Shown here: in pieces, positions 23,690 to 35,433 of the stretch
Position numbering within the stretch: the stretch's first letter is position 1
Layout of the letters: each line of letters starts with the position of its first letter
Assembly (NCBI GenBank): GCA_018105865.1
Contig: CM030856.1
Coordinates: forward strand, 2,801,620 to 2,865,619
Source of the DNA: Metaphire vulgaris
Taxonomy: Eukaryota; Annelida; Clitellata; Crassiclitellata; Megascolecidae
Direction: 5' to 3'
Length of the DNA: 64,000 nucleotides
Notes under the pieces: model-generated
What the model was told of the DNA's origin: nothing
Seen by the model: the letters and a program-made list of their open reading frames with translations, nothing else
Database searches by the model: none
Translations under genes and position numbers: made by a program

Positions 23690-24430
23690 TTTCTATAGCG
23701 CCGTGCACTAGGTTAAGCAGGCCCTCCGAGAGAAATTCCGGGCCCCTGTGCAGAATGGCCGACGGGCCCTTGACAAGTCATAATTTTTCACGTCAGCCGT
23801 TTATTATAAATGTTTACGACCTTTTTATGTTGACGACCTTTTTTTTTTTTTTTTTTTTTTTGCTCGTCGTTTGCCGTTTCTTTAGCACTGTGTCCCGGGC
23901 CCCCTTGTGCTCGCCGGGCCCCTCTGCTGAACTAACATTTTTAACCATTCTTTAGTGTTATTATTCATTTTATTGTTAATTATACATATTCATCATCGGC
24001 CCGGGCCCCCTCCAGACCGCCGGGCCCCTGTGCAGTTGCCCCCCCTGCCCCCCCCTCTCGGAGGGCCTGAGGTTAAGGCCTACGACAAGGGCGCTGCACA
24101 CACATAGTCAACCATAACCTAAACTAAAAAGGTGCGTCTTTAGTTCTCTCAGGAACAGTCCAGAAGAGTTGGCCTCAGTCACTGCAGTCGGCAAGGCATT
24201 CCAAAGCAATGGGTTCCCGCGATAGAAGGACCTGTCTCCGAACTTCGGAGTCTGTGACAGAGGCGGAACGAGCAGCAGGACACGATGGCCGGAGCGAAGT
24301 GCCGACCTCCGTGCGTTCGACGTTGATCTTAGGACCAGCTCAGCCAGGTACTGTGGACAGTGCGGGTCATTTAACGCCCGGAAGGTGAGCCAGCAGCGCT
24401 TATGGATAATGCGCTCTCGGGCTCGAAGCC
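23690..24430 (-). pseudogene. CR1-like RT C-terminal fragment, split by hAT
   Basis: The minus strand encodes RARERIIHKRCWLTFRALND, then AELVLRSTSNARRSALRSGH and PKFGDRSFYRGNPLLWNALP, with LRELKTHLFSLGYG before the stop. This is a CR1/L2-like C-terminus with its 3' end at left beside a (TTTA)/(AAT) tract. A 352-bp hAT element splits the 3' untranslated part. Confidence 0.75.
23718..24069. mobile_element. hAT-type MITE (CAGGCCCTCCGAGAG family), copy 1
   Basis: Perfect ends CAGGCCCTCCGAGAG and CTCTCGGAGGGCCTG. The target duplication AGGTTAAG is exact at 23710-23717 and 24070-24077. It carries CCGGGCCCCC motifs and a T-run, with no coding. Copy 2 is at 51274-51611. Confidence 0.92.
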
Positions 24431-24431
24431 A

Positions 24432-24479
<48 letters not shown>

Positions 24480-25270
24480 TCACAACATTATAATCATCAT
24501 TTTTTTTATCTCTACCAACTCTTTAGCGGCAATTAGCTAGACATAAAATGTTTCCAAGAAGTTCTATCTTCTGTTAATGGTCTTCCTTCTACGATTGAAA
24601 TTCCTTTCATGTTCATATCTTCTCTGATGTTGTCCATCCACTTTTCCTGGGTCTTCCTTTTCCTTCATTCCTTCTATTTGAGTGTCGAGTGCCTTGTATG
24701 GTAGTCTCCTTTCATCCATTCTGTTGACATGTTCATACCAGTTGTGTCTTTTTCTTCTATTTTTTTATAACACTGGTCTACATTTGAAAAAATTTCCGCT
24801 GACCTAAGTATTTTTGCTGATTTAACTCAAATGAGAGGTTCCAATTCCAGATATGAAGTAAAAAGATATGCAATACGTCACATTTTTTCGCAAATTATGA
24901 ATGCTTTGTTAAAGGCGTTAAAGTCAGTGATAATAAAAAATTCTGAATAAATAACACGTTATATATTTCTTAAAGCAAGAAACGAGTCTGTCGTCTAACC
25001 AAGAGAGCAATAAGAGCAATAGCTAGCTGTTTAAATTTCAGTTTTGAGGCAGGGATCTTCTCTTTTTGGATGCACAGTTGTCACGCTTGTAACGTTTTGC
25101 CTTTGATCGACTATCACAAAAGCACAGGAAGCAAGGAAATTTGGTGTAGCCGCTTTGTAGTCCTAGAAGCCTTCAAAGTCGCCAAATAAAGTCCAACAAT
25201 GATCATTATATTTGAATTTTGGGGAATGGTTCACATGTAAGATTTACTGAGTGAGAACTAGGTATGGAAG

Positions 25271-26110
25271 TTAATTTATTTCTATTGTGAAGTAACACGC
25301 ATGCTTTATACTTCTCTTTGAACTGTCAATAAAAAGCCTCCATTCTTCATTTACATTACAATCACATCCAATTGATTCAACAAGTCCCTTGACTTTGATG
25401 CAGTTTACAAGCTCATCCTCCATATGGAAATATTTCAGAAGATCGTTCTCTCTGTCGCGATGCATCAACGTGGTTCCTGGAGTCAACAGGTTCTGTTCCT
25501 TCAGCCTTGAGCCAATTAACTCTGCTGATGACCTCGGCAGATCATGATCTTGTACAAGGTCATCCAACTCAGCTTGGCTGAATTTTGGCGTATTCCAGCG
25601 TCAACTTCTGGGGCCACGAAATCTTCGTAATCAGTGTATGACTGACAGAATTCATCGTCGTCGGAAACTTTCAAAGTAGAGCAAATAAGTACAGGAATTT
25701 CGTCACAGTGAGCAACCGGTCTCAGAACAGAGGGGGAGATTTGGGTACTGGACAGAAGATTTTGTCTTTGTGGACATGCCTGAAATATTTACCAGGCAGA
25801 AGTAGCAGTCATCAGCATGGTTTCGCGGCTCTCGCCACACCGTTGGAACTCCAAAGCTAAAACTTTTTCTCTGACCTTTAAATCCACTGTCTGAGGTCTT
25901 GAACACATGTTCTGCACACTTTGTGCGGTGACCAAGTTTTGCCTGGTCGCCCAATTTAGCTCAGAAAAAAAACGAAACATTATAATCTTTATACGCAAAT
26001 TCAGACATATCTCTCTTTTGTGTAGATGTTGTAAAACAACCGCAAATGCAGCAAAACTTGTCAGGATCATTCCTGCACCGTCCATGCAGTGTTCGAGTGC
26101 CGGATGACAT
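25271..26110 (-). pseudogene. Cysteine-rich element protein, copy 1
   Basis: The frame starts at an ATG near 26110 (MSSGTRTLHGRC) and encodes DKFCCICGCFTTSTQKRDMS, then KLGDQAKLGHRTKCAEHVFK, WREPRNHADDCYFCLVNISG and QAELDDLVQDHDLPRSSAEL. Next come SRLKEQNLLTPGT and EEWRLFIDSSKRSIKHA. The spaced CxxC pairs suggest zinc binding at the N-terminus. At least two frameshifts and stops, and the copy ends soon after the FIDSS motif. I recognise the family as a widespread invertebrate repeat-associated protein without assigned function; three relatives lie in this window. Confidence 0.7.
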
Positions 26111-26167
26111 TTTCCTGAGAAAATTATTTAAAAGAGCTAAACTTTCTGCGACTTGTAAACTTCATAA

Positions 26168-26206
26168 ATGACTGAATGCTGCCGTCGGTTTCACGCTGCT
26201 TATATA
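26168..26206 (-). promoter_or_regulatory. Putative core promoter of CACTGG element copy 1
   Basis: TATATAAG (26206-26199 on the minus strand) is followed about 33 bp later by TCAGTC, a typical initiator (26175-26170). The same pair at the same spacing occurs in copy 3 (58780 and 58811), and a close match in copy 2 (35318 and 35351). The start codon lies 60-120 bp further on in each. Confidence 0.6.
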
Positions 26207-26689
26207 GGCCTGTGGCCATAAAATGCTGATGTATGCATTTTTAAACTGCCTATTAAGCAGTTGTTCTATGAAATAGTTATACCCATTGCATAGTCAGCAT
26301 ATCTTTTTCCAGATCCTCTTCTTTTTGCATATTCAACAACGCTAAATAATTATCGAGGAAACGGGTGCAATTTTGGGATTCAACACACAAAAATGCATAA
26401 AGATCACATGCTATCTTCAAGTCAGCAAATTGACGTAAACCAGTGTAATTGCATCATGTAGACTTGAGACGTTGTCTAACGTCTTCGTTTCTTATCTTTT
26501 GTAGCCGAGTTACTCCAATGATTCTCTGTCAGCATGTCATTTCGCCGCTAATAGCCCATGTTCATCTGTTTCTTTCATACTCTATGTTCCTGCTCCGTAT
26601 GTTATTTGCGGTACTACTATGGTGCTGTATATTGTGACTTTTGTGCTTATGTTTAGGCTTATGTGTATGCCCTTGCTGCTCCTTGAAAA

Positions 26690-28912
26690 AGTTCGACGGT
26701 GAACCATTCTGCCAAGGACTTCAAATCAAGCCCTTTGTGCCAACACCTAGAAGACCTTGCCTCTGCTTCTGTGAGTATACTGTTTGAACTATACGACTCA
26801 ACAACAAGACGGTTACTTGATGATCTCCTTCCAGTACGCAAGTTTAAGATTCGTCATAAACCTCTGTCACCATGGTTTGACGCAGAATGCAGAACAGTTC
26901 GACGTCGTGTTAGGAAGTGTGAACGAAAATTCAGACAAACAAAGAACCCGGATGACCGCGTGAGGATGTACTTATGATCCGGAACATGCATAAGTTTTTT
27001 CGTGACAAAGAAAGAAACTACTAGGAGTGTCAAATTTCACGTAATGCTCGCTCCTCTCGTAGACTCTGGAAAACATTCAAAGATATTCTCGGTCGTATAA
27101 AGCCTTCGAATTCACAAATTAATGCGGATTTATCGTTTACTGCAAATCAGTTCGTGGATTATTTGATATCATGTGAGGGATGTTACAGCTGGGTCGCGGC
27201 CGCCAGAGTTTACAACCACAGATGTTTGTCTACAGGACTTTGACGAAGTTACGTTGGATATTCTTCGACGCGTCATCCTCTCTATGCCTACGAAAACCTG
27301 TGAACTCGATCCGATTCCGACTTTAATGTGCATGACTATATTGACTGTTTCTTGCCTTTTTTAACGTTGCTCTGCAATAGGTCTCTTAAAGAAGGCTGCC
27401 TACCTGCATCGCAGAAACTGGCAATAGTTAAGCCTAGGCTTAAGCAAACTGGCCTTGATGAGTCTGAAATTGTCAAGTTATCGCCTTATCTCAAACCTCA
27501 GTTTCTTATCTAAGGTCCTTGAGAAGGTTGTCACTCTTCAGCTGCTTTCATATCTTGAGGCTAATGATTTGCTGCCGAAATACCAGTCTGGTTTCCGTGC
27601 CTCACACTCCACTGAAACGCTCTCTTGCATCTTCTCTCAGATCTCTATAGGGCCATCGATCGGTCAGAAGTCACTCTTCTTTCCCTATTTGATGTCAGTG
27701 CTGCTTTTGACACTGTTGACCACGATATTCTTCTACAGTGCCTCTCTGTCTCATTTGGTGTCTCTGGTGTTCCTCTGGTCTGGTTAGAATCCTATCTCTC
27801 TGAATGTCGCATGATTGCATCGCTTGGTTCTACCTACTCCCGTGAAGTGCCAGTCACTTGTGGAGTCCCTCAGGGTTCAGTCCTTGGGCCCCTTCTGTAT
27901 ATACTTTATACTGCTGGTGTTGCACGCTCGTTTCCGCCATATAATTTAAAAACACATATGTACGCTGATGATATTCAGGCCTATTCACATTCCTGCCCCA
28001 CTAATGCGCTGCAGATCACTCGTGAATTTGTTGAAGCCTCTGACTTGCTTCATTCATGGATGCACTCAAATCGTCTTTTACTTAATCCAGATAAAACTCA
28101 GCTCATCTGGTTTGGTACTCGAGGTTAGCTCTTAAAAATTGATCATCTGTCTATGCAGTCTGCCTTTCCTGGCCTCTCTTTCTCCTCTTCTGTCTGTGAA
28201 CTTGGTATAATTCTTGACTCTGAGTTAACCTTTATGGGTCATATTAACTCACTTTGTCGCAGTTGCTTCTATCATCTCCGCCAGCTTAGAGTGATTCGAC
28301 GTACACTAGACATGCCATCTGTTTCTACTTTGATTCATGCATTTATTTGCTCAAGGCTTGACTACTGTGGTTCAATTTTTGCTGGTCTTCCATCGGTGCG
28401 ACTTGATAAACTTTGATTCATGGGGATGGCTCTTCGTTCGGCAGCCAGGGTGATTGCTGGTGTCACAAGACGTGATCACATTAGTAATTATATGATGTAT
28501 GTTTTACACTGGCTGCCTTATCCTGCTCGAATTGAGTTTCTTGGGTTGAGAGCGGTTGCACTCTTTCATTTTGGTACCACTAAATCTTACCTTTCAGAGC
28601 TACTCCATCCTCTTAGCTCTATCCCTGGTCGGCCATGTCTTCTGTCCACAACCAATGGTCTTCTCAGTGTACCCCAAGCACGAACCTTCTTGTTCCTGAA
28701 GCGAGGTTTTGTATCAGTTGGCCCTATCCTTTGGAATGCTCTTGACACCAGTATGCGTGGCTTAGCAACTCCTAATTCTATGGCCCTCTTTTTGAAACGA
28801 TTTAAAACTTATCTCTTTGTCAATATACAGTAATTTGCTGTGAGAGCGCTTCTGAGTGATTTTTCAGAACTTTTTACATTACATTACATTACATTACATT
28901 ACATTACATTAC
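26690..28912 (+). mobile_element. CR1-like LINE D with (ACATT)n tail
   Basis: The coding order is a pre-RT linker (KPLSPWFDAECRTVRRRVRK) near 26850-26910, then VILSMPTKTCELDPIPT at 27270-27330. SLFDVSAAFDTVDHDILLQC lies near 27680-27740, CGVPQGSVLGPLLYILYTAG near 27860-27915, and MYADDIQAYS near 27960. The C-terminus runs from LDYCGSIFAGLPSV to a stop at about 28831. Frames shift near 27.3, 27.5 and 27.65 kb and stop at 28.13 kb. The 3' end is (ACATT)n, about 40 bp. Confidence 0.88.
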
Positions 28913-28919
28913 AAATATG

Positions 28920-29500
28920 AAGAAACTCCTGAGAGTACAAAATTCCTTAGTTAGAATCATATAAAAAACCTCAAAGATTCGAACATATAACTCCAGCTAG
29001 ACAGTCCCTACATTGGCTTCCTATAAAATACCGAATTAATTATAAAACCTGTCTTTTAGCATTAAAACCATGTTATATAATGAGCCCAGCTACCTCAAGA
29101 TGCGACTTATCCATCGACCCACTAACCGTTTAACTAGGTATTCGGCTGGACGTTTAAAAATGCCTAACGATGTTTTAATGTTGTTCCTTATTGTTTTAAT
29201 GTTGTTCCTTATTCTCGCACAGTATTTGGCACCAGTTGTTTCGCAGTGTGCGGGTCTAAGCTCTGGAATTCACTACCAACATCACTCTGTATGACTAATA
29301 ACCTATTGTGGAGGAATTTTAATCTGACCTGTGTGTTTTATTTTTCGCGTGTACAGTGTATATTATTGATGATTAAGCCATGCATTGAGAAGCGTTCTCC
29401 GTATTGTAGCGATTGTATATCGACGCTTCACCGTTTATTCGCTAGGCGCCGATCTTTGTGCGTTCTCCTTGCAAGACTGAACCATTTCGGTGATCAATAT
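28920..29500 (+). pseudogene. L2-like RT C-terminal fragment
   Basis: The plus strand encodes KLLRVQNSLVRII, a poorly preserved LHWLP-like segment and YNEPSYLKMRLIHRPTNRLT, then a decayed W..LP region near 29260. A segment near 29150-29180 (TTTAAAAATGCCTAACGATG) recurs at 29619-29640. Confidence 0.5.
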
Positions 29501-29509
29501 TAATTAATA

Positions 29510-31240
29510 GTCTTTAATAATTAAATTAGCAATCCATTAGCCATAATTCTTGTGCCAATATATGGCAAAAATTCAACAGTACTTACCTGTAAAATATTCA
29601 GTAGATGGCGCTTTTCGTTTAAAAATGCCTAACGATGTTTTAATGTATTATAGCAAACCTTTTTAACGCGAGACCTAGGGTTTTATATCTGGGCTCAATG
29701 CAGTTCGATCGTGTGAGCTTTAGTTTGCATCTAGGGCAATCGATACGGTTAGAACCCGTTCTGACCGTCAGGAATCAAGACCCTGAAGACAATTGCCGTC
29801 TTGCCGCCAAGACGCTCCAAGACAGTCTGCGTCCTGCCAACAGGACGCTCCGGTTTGACCGACAAACACTATATCTACTACAGGGCGCATGCCTAGGCGG
29901 TGACGCAGAGTCACAATTCTAACACGGCCACTGTGCCCGATGGTAGCGCATAGCTACAATTCAGCTTTACAATCATTGACCTCAGTGTCACAAGCGACAT
30001 AAGATCGCCTCCAGAAGTTTCTTCTCGTGTTTCAATTCAAAGATAAAAATAACTATCCGCAGGAAGACTTGTCTTTCGACGGATATATCTGCGGATAAAA
30101 GATTTTGAAGGCTTGTTTTCATATCCGCAGATTTATTAGTTGTCTTCCTTTAATGAATGAATATTATCTTTTTCGCGGATGTTTGCGCAGATAAAATAAT
30201 AATCCGCATCATGTTCTTTTAGGATCTACGCTTTTCCGCTGAGGAATTCTCGGAAACGCTCTATATGATAATCTTAAATTGACATTTTATTGTAGTAGTA
30301 GAACTCTCTGTGATGTGTTGAACTTTCGCAAATATAATCCGGAGACACTCTGCAGGAAGATTTGCAGATAATAATCATCTTTATTCGTGACAAGCACAGC
30401 AAAAAAAAGTAGTACACCACCAGTAGTACACAACCAAGGAAAACACAAATCAACTGAACAAAACTAAATATTCAAAAAAATTATAAAATAAACCTAATAA
30501 TAAACAAATAAACTAAGCATAAACTTTACACAGTACAGCCTTTGCCCTCAGACAAATTCTAGTAATGCACTGAGCAGAGTAATCCTTGCATTTAATTTTC
30601 CGTTCTTAAGTGATTGCTTAAAGGTTGACATTCATTAATTCAGGTTTAATGTTTCCTTGTGGTTTTCATTATTAATGTAAACAGACAGAGTCATTCATCT
30701 TGAGTTTTTACGCAGAAATAATTGTTTAAAATCCTACGTATAGAAATTAATGATCACTTTAAGAACTTTTTATATTAATTCACGAATAGTAAAATTAACA
30801 AAAGAAACTGTTTATCCGCGGAAGATCCGCGAAATAATCAATCAATCGTACATTGTTCTCTGCATTAATAAACTGTATACTACCTCAGAAATATATGTGT
30901 TGTGTATTCACAAGCAAGTCACTCATATACCAGGGTGGGGACCTATATGTTTTAGGACTCTAATTTCTCTTTCCGCAAGAAAGATCTTCCCCTGATTATT
31001 TCAGAAACATATCCGTGGAGATTGTCCATTGCCAATGAAGGGATTAAAAGAGGAATTTCGTCACACTATCATCTTTCATATCTGGGCTTAAAAGTTAAAA
31101 CACACCTGGTTGACTTGGCTTATTCCCCTTACATTGGTCTCCCGCCGTTTAGGACTGATCTTCTGGATTGACCTGGCTCTAATTCTATTTGGATTTGGTG
31201 CGCCATCGGCTGATGCCCTGGGCATTATGATAGTGGTGCT
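29510..31240. other. Intron, no gene; cluster of CCGCRGA-type motifs
   Basis: No supported coding. Between about 30055 and 31020 the motif TCCGCRGA or its complement recurs many times (for example 30057, 30100, 30125, 30175 and 30815), as in subterminal regions of some DNA transposons, but I could not find paired ends. Confidence 0.35.
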
Positions 31241-31244
31241 ATAG

Positions 31245-31440
<196 letters not shown>

Positions 31441-31564
31441 CCGACCGACCGACCCACCCACCCACCAACTGATCGTAGGCCTGGTCTACCAATGGCGGTT
31501 GATGTTGGGTAGAGCAAATCGGCCAGATAGGTCAGACAAAAACCATTCCGTGCACAGAACATCA

Positions 31565-32312
31565 GCGTGCATAGTTTGTGTTGTATCCGTGACTGGACTG
31601 GAAGCTAATTAGTTCACGAAGCGCCGGAGTGACGTGGTTTCGAGGTCTTAGGTCCAGCACCAGACGTGCAGCAGCATTTTGAACGCGCTGCAGGTCGGCC
31701 AGTGTAGACTTTGGAAGACCGGCAAGAACGAAATTGCAATAGTCTAGACTGGACAGAACAAACGCGGAAACCAGTTGCGAGGCGACTTCTTTGCCAGCGA
31801 TTCGACAAATCTGGCCGATACGTCGTATGTGATATAAACAGCTCTTGGCTAACTGTCCAACATGTTGCTTCATGGTCAATTCGTTGTCGAACAGGACTCC
31901 GAGGTCTCTGACGACGGAAGAAGGGCGGACAATGGTGCCCTGAAGTGCTAGGCTGCAATCAGTGTTAGACAGCTTAAGCATGTTAGCAATGTGAGCCAAA
32001 CCATGCAAGCTCGGTCTTAGAAACATCAAGTTGCAATCGTCGTGAGGAACACCACCCTTGGACCTCTGTGATGCAATTTTGGAGACGACCAAGAGCAAGA
32101 CCAACATCTGTAACGTCCACATGGTCGTAGATCTGTTTATCTGCAGCAAATATATGATGACGAAGATCATGACGTTGAAAAATGAGGGCAAAGTCTCTTC
32201 CTCTGAGTTGGTATATATTTGGCTTAACCGAATTGTTTACCAAATATATGCTACTGAAGCCAAATTGTCCGAACAAGAGCACTATAAATAATTTTGATCG
32301 ATAATACAACAA
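31565..32312 (-). pseudogene. CR1-like RT C-terminal half
   Basis: The minus strand encodes an altered catalytic block (FAADKQIYDHV in place of YADD.Q.Y), then SSRRLQLDVSKTELAWFGS, VRDLGVLFDNELTMKQHV and SSLDYCNFVLAGLPKSTLAD, followed by LQRVQNAAARLVLDLRPRNH. One frameshift lies near 32.0 kb. The catalytic region upstream is missing. Confidence 0.85.
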
Positions 32313-32589
32313 GCTGTCTGTAAAATCTTTGATGCTTATGATAAAGTAACAATTGGCTGTATTCGTTAAATGCTTGGATTGAATCGACTACATGATATTG
32401 TTTAGAATCGTCAACAAATTTTTGCAAACCGGTTCTCTAAGAAACCATTTTATTTTGCCAATTGTATAATAGCAGAATGTGTAATAGTTAGTTAAGAATT
32501 AAGTTTATCTTATGTTATCTGCGTTTGCGACTAAAGATTTCCACAGCAGAATGCATTAGAGACAAAATAATATTGTTGACATAACTCAT

Positions 32590-33076
32590 TTCACATATAT
32601 CAAAACCAAAACCAGTGTATCTACGAAATCTGATAATCCCAACATCCTCAGTCTATTCGATCTTCCTCTCATGTAACTCTCCTTCGTCCTTCCGAATCAA
32701 TCAATTATCGTTAAAAATTTGCAATCGTGCTTTTTCTTATGCTTCATGCACCAGAACTTTGGAACTCAATTCCAGCATTCACCCGCTGTCTACATCATGG
32801 TCAAGAAACAAATTCTGAGTCACAATTCCCTTCTCTTCTCGCAACATCTCCTCGAGTTTTTCTTTCGCATCTCAAAGCATTTCTCTTCCATAATTTCCTT
32901 CATCGCTGTAACGTCCCGACCGCATTGGATTAAAATACCCTGCATGCCCCTGCGTTAATGACCCCACCTTTGGCTATAGCTACTTCATACTGAGGTGAAG
33001 CGCCAGGGAATAAGCAACTACTTCAGTACTGCTTCTGAAAGGGCTATAGAAATTAACGAGATTTTACATACTTACT
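32590..33076 (+). mobile_element. 5'-truncated LINE B tail next to a host exon
   Basis: It matches the LINE B 3' end: the APELWNSIPAF frame near 32745-32780, AGGGAATAAGCAACTACT and the GGGCTATAGAAATTAACGAG end, then a short (TTAC) tail. The tail ends about 35 bp beyond the splice donor of the host exon at 33115-33320. Confidence 0.75.
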
Positions 33077-33108
33077 GGTGTTGCATAAAAATTGAAATTC
33101 TTATTTAA

Positions 33109-33114
33109 ACTTGC
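33109..33114 (-). other. GC-AG type 5' splice site
   Basis: The bases after ...CCTAAG are GCAAGT. Except for C at position 2 they fit the U1 consensus, the usual picture for GC-AG introns. The nearest GT is GTTTAA, a poor donor. Confidence 0.6.
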
Positions 33115-33320
33115 CTTAGGTTCTCCGCTGCTGTTTGGCACGTAATTGTAGAAACTTCCATACTGCAGCAAATACATTATCTTGAAGTCTATAACCCATT
33201 CCGGTTTGTCACCGGCGCCTTGTGTGATTATTCCGCTGACTGTTACGTAATGTGTAAACAAAACACCAACCCATGGTTGAGTATCGCCATCTCCAGCTGT
33301 CCAGCTACCTCCAATCGTTT
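33115..33320 (-). CDS. Host gene exon: core of first F5/8 type C domain
   Basis: The acceptor is ATTTCATTCAG. The exon enters in phase 1 and leaves in phase 0 before AAG|GCAAGT, a GC donor with otherwise consensus bases. It encodes TIGGSWTAGDGDTQPWVGVL, then FTHYVTVSGIITQGAGDKPE and WVIDFKI, ending FYNYVPNSSGEPK. These are discoidin signatures: GSW.A, QPWVGV, the V.GI.TQG strand and W(V)..FK(I/V). It joins in frame to the exon at 33511-33636. A weak alternative GT donor 5 bp further on is possible. The exon that would finish the domain (expected motifs R.IR..P and a final Cys) was not found between here and 12.9 kb. Confidence 0.85.
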
Positions 33321-33510
33321 CTGAATGAAATGTATAGCATTTCAGTGAGTAGTAATCTGTCGAAGTAATGTGATGTTATGAAATCAATTATAACTCCACA
33401 GTTATATTACTTAAATATAAACTGGTCTACTCTAACAAGTTCAACAGTGAATGATACTAGGAATCGGAATTAGTGAAAAGTTGTTCAGTATAAATAACAT
33501 CATGCAATAC

Positions 33511-33636
33511 CAGTTGCAGTATGATCCAGTCGACCATAGCTGGGCAAACGACCGTCTTTATTAGAAGAAGCAGAAAATCCAATGTCTCTTATGTAGTGAT
33601 AACCGGATATAAGCGGCTGTGGCGAATCGCATTTCA
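33511..33636 (-). CDS. Host gene exon: start of first F5/8 type C domain
   Basis: Phase 1 at both ends; the donor is CTG|GTATTG and the acceptor TTTAAAAAG, which has a weak pyrimidine tract. It encodes KCDSPQPLISGYHYIRDIGF, then SASSNKDGRLPSYGRLDHTA. The initial Cys, PL.SG, the I.D..F.ASS strand and the RLD turn are typical of discoidin domains. Its last base plus the next exon's AA gives the codon before TIGGSW, so the two exons read through. Upstream it joins the lectin exon at 38267-38431 in phase. Confidence 0.85.
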
Positions 33637-33770
33637 CTTTTTAAAGTTAAAGTACATTTCAGTCAACAAACAACTTGAATCTTAAAAAAATTCAAATAAT
33701 TTAATAATAAAAAAATTAACATGCTTAAAATACTAACGAAATGTAATGTGGCACACCGCTTTGAGACTCT

Positions 33771-33782
33771 CTCTCTCTCTCT

Positions 33783-33879
<97 letters not shown>

Positions 33880-33880
33880 A
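33771..33880. repeat. (CT)n-(AT)n microsatellite
   Basis: A CT run passes into an AT run inside the intron between host exons; GT-rich imperfect repeats follow to about 33980. Confidence 0.95.
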
Positions 33881-34324
33881 CCTAATATATATATATAAAT
33901 TATATACAGTATATATGTGTGTGTGTGCGTGTGCGTGTGTATGTTGTGTTGGGTTGTGTGTGTGTGCGTGCGTGTTTGTGTGACCAATTTTTCTACAGCA
34001 AATTATTTAATAATTTTACATCGCAAACCCTCTTATTTCATGAAGAATACTGAAGTAACTATTCAGTAACAATTTGACAGCAATCCATCAACAGGAAGTG
34101 GTCCCCTACAGGCCAGTCAAATCCCATACTAGTTCATAAATTGGCACGAGCGCCTCTTTGATACTAGTTTCGGTTAAAGTATTGATGTTCAACTTTAGCT
34201 CAGCCCATTTTTTAGTCACTTATTTCTTATTATAGGTCTTGATGTTGGAGGCGTTGAAGCAGACTAGTTTTGAGTGATGGAAGCTCGCAATACGGCACGT
34301 GAAACACTTGCAGCAAGAGTTAGA

Positions 34325-34400
34325 CCAGGGTTGTCCAAAAGTTTCATCCGGCCAGCCACCGAGTTTAGGAAAATCACAAAATGCTCCAAAACACATGGAT
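34325..34400. mobile_element. hAT end fragment (CAGGGTTGTCCAA family)
   Basis: CAGGGTTGTCCAAAAG, followed by CATCCGGCC and CCACCGAGTTT, matches the left end of the larger hAT at 51848. The right end was not found. Confidence 0.45.
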
Positions 34401-35317
34401 CGAACGTTCTGACTAAAATGCTGCACGTAAGCATCGAAGATGCATCGAAGATAGTCCGCCGAACGTGCAATCAGATTGGCAACTGACTTCAATTAGACCC
34501 TAACCAAGAGTGATGAACAGCGCCAGCTTCTTTACCAATTTATCGGACACCATCCAATACCCACATGTGCAACAAAAGATCAACTACTTACAGCCCTAAC
34601 AAAATGACATTAATAACTTTGTATATTGCTATTCCGCCGAAAAGTAGGTCTAACTTTTACTGTTAACTTTTACTGGGTCTAACTAACTTTCTAACAGTGA
34701 AAAATCTAGAATCATGCAAATAGGAATACAAACCAAAAAGACACCAATCACGATAAACAACCAGATAATTGAAGAAACAACTAAGTTTCCATATCTTGGA
34801 AGTATAATAACATACGACGGAGATACAGAAGCATATATTAACTGTCGTACAGGCAAGGCAAATGCGATATTCCAGAAAATGACAAATATATGGAAATCAA
34901 AAAAGTATAAAACTTAAATTATAAACAGACTCTACAAAAGTATAACACTGGTCAACAAGGTTTTTGTTTCCTGTGCAATTTCTGGTGTTCCAGGTAGATT
35001 TTGTCATGCTGATTACAGGAATAATTTTGAAAATTTCCTATCACGTAAGTTTTTTGAGAAAAAGCTGATTTTAAATTTTAAAATTATAAGAATTTTAAAA
35101 TCGTGGTTTCCGAGAGTTATCTGAGTTATGGGTATTCAGGTTAGGCAAGAATCTTATGTGACCGCCATAAAAGATGTAATATGCACTGCTGGCTCACTTA
35201 ACTACATGGATTTTGAAAATGAGTATAATTAGGCATGTCCAGACATGCCCAGACGCGCCCAAACCTGTCTTCAAGACTACATGCCTAGCATGTATTGTTG
35301 CTATGGTTATGCAGACC

Positions 35318-35356
35318 TATATAAATACCAAGCAGCACTAGGAAGCAGCTGCAGTC
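35318..35356 (+). promoter_or_regulatory. Putative core promoter of CACTGG element copy 2
   Basis: TATATAAA at 35318 and GCAGTC at 35351-35356 are about 35 bp apart, and the ATG is at 35434. The layout matches copies 1 and 3, although the surrounding bases have diverged. Confidence 0.55.
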
Positions 35357-35433
35357 TTTCTATTTGATGAGATATAACTGTTTAGTTAGGCTGTGAATTG
35401 AATATATTAACTAATTTAATTAAAGTTTCTGAA

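Larger units (their letters stand above)
24771..26445 (-). mobile_element. CACTGG element, copy 1 (complete ends)
   Basis: The element begins CACTGGTCTAC and ends GTAAACCAGTG. It is flanked by TAA at 24768-24770 and 26446-26448, a 3-bp target duplication. Length 1675 bp. A protein relic is encoded on the minus strand, with a TATA/initiator pair upstream of it. A 3-bp TWA duplication is known from PIF/Harbinger, but no Harbinger transposase or Myb-like protein is visible, so the superfamily is open. Confidence 0.8.
24540..26690 (-). pseudogene. RTE-like LINE C-terminus, split by a CACTGG element
   Basis: Right of the insertion the minus strand encodes KVTIYSTIVVPQITYGAGT, and left of it WYEHVNRMDERRLPYKALDT, then RPLTEDRTSWKHF. 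These are consecutive parts of an RTE-type RT C-terminus. The element at 24771-26445 lies between them. Removing it with one TAA copy restores a continuous frame across the junction, which independently confirms the element ends. Confidence 0.7.

Noticed and set aside
29698..29922. 74-codon open frame
   Set aside because: No family resemblance, no splice sites and no compositional difference from the intron around it.
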